From an uncultured Gammaproteobacteria bacterium (lineage in GTDB: Bacteria; Pseudomonadota; Gammaproteobacteria; Ga0077536), in contig CAIPNE010000819.1 in assembly GCA_903866355.1 (NCBI GenBank), positions 1 to 7,111 of the forward strand: a stretch of 7,111 nt of DNA. Reading direction: 5' to 3'. Position numbers and translations under genes: made by a program. Numbering within the stretch: the stretch's first letter is position 1; every line of letters begins with the position of its first letter. Positions 6,850 to 7,111 of this stretch are shown here, one piece after another. The notes under the pieces were generated by a model. That model saw only the letters and a program-made list of their open reading frames with translations, was not told where the DNA came from and searched no databases.

Positions 6850-7111
6850 TCAGGCAGCCCGATGACTGCGCATCAAGGCGATAAATTGGTCAAACAGATA
6901 GTCAATGTCGTGTGGACCGGGACTGGCTTCCGGATGACCCTGAAAACTAAAGGCCGGCAGGCTTGTGTGAGCAATGCCCTGCAAAGAACCATCAAACAAA
7001 GACCGGTGGGTAGCCACCAAGGTACTGGGCAGGCTGGCCTCGTCAATGGCAAAACCATGGTTTTGGCTGGTAATTGAAACCTGTCCCGAGCGCAAATCTT
7101 GTACCGGATGA
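6850..7111 (-). CDS. carA: Carbamoyl-phosphate synthase small (glutaminase) subunit, C-terminal part
   Basis: Partial gene: the last 86 codons and a TGA stop, with the 5' part beyond the right edge. CarA hydrolyses glutamine and channels ammonia to CarB for carbamoyl phosphate synthesis in the cytoplasm, feeding arginine and pyrimidine pathways. The visible part is the end of the class I glutamine amidotransferase domain. It opens with HPVQD, followed by SQNHGFAIDE and then FSFQGHPEASPGPHD. In the last motif, His59 and Glu61 of the visible fragment correspond to the catalytic-triad His and Glu (E. coli His353 and Glu355). The nucleophilic Cys lies outside the window. The reading frame is open to the window edge; an in-frame TTG at 7095 is an internal Leu codon, not a start. 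carB begins 20 nt after the stop, as expected for a carAB operon. The family identity is secure; only the missing N-terminal three quarters cannot be checked. Confidence 0.97.
   Translation of the reverse strand, partial: HPVQDLRSGQVSITSQNHGFAIDEASLPSTLVATHRSLFDGSLQGIAHTSLPAFSFQGHPEASPGPHDIDYLFDQFIALMRSHRAA

Noticed and set aside
6850..7095. Apparent independent 81-aa gene starting at a TTG
   Set aside because: The frame continues upstream to the window edge with CarA sequence (HPVQD), so the TTG is an internal Leu codon of carA.

Overview
This window is a run of six core housekeeping genes, all on the minus strand, and both ends are cut inside a gene. In transcription order (right to left) they are the 3' end of carA, complete carB, greA, rlmE (ftsJ/rrmJ) and ftsH, and the 5' end of glmM. 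Protein similarity recalled from Escherichia coli and the gene order carA-carB-greA-rlmE-ftsH-glmM point to a gammaproteobacterium. The GC content is moderately high by eye (not counted). I cannot name a genus. Nothing suggests horizontal transfer: there is no transposase, integrase, tRNA, CRISPR array, phage gene or compositional break.

Layout. carA and carB (6850-7111 and 3611-6829) encode the two subunits of carbamoyl-phosphate synthetase, separated by 20 nt. carB and greA overlap by one base in a TGATG junction, and greA has the only clear Shine-Dalgarno sequence in the window. Spacers then lengthen: 45 nt (greA-rlmE), 85 nt (rlmE-ftsH) and 108 nt (ftsH-glmM). Each of these three spacers holds at least one inverted repeat that could fold in the transcript, and none is followed by a T-tract. 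There is no gene-free stretch above 300 bases. The many plus-strand open frames are antisense shadows of these genes.

How the genes work together. CarAB makes carbamoyl phosphate for arginine and pyrimidines. GreA rescues backtracked RNA polymerase. RlmE methylates 23S rRNA U2552 (E. coli numbering). FtsH is the membrane AAA+ zinc protease. GlmM makes glucosamine-1-phosphate for UDP-GlcNAc, and so for peptidoglycan and LPS. They are best read as an ancestral growth-linked cluster, probably cotranscribed at least in part, rather than one pathway.

Main points of interest. Two genes often found in this cluster are absent at their usual places: folP (between ftsH and glmM) and yhbY (between greA and rlmE). 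The ftsH-glmM spacer contains a strong 33-nt stem-loop with a competing alternative pairing. I found no new defence, mobile or biosynthetic system, and I regard the region as largely ordinary.
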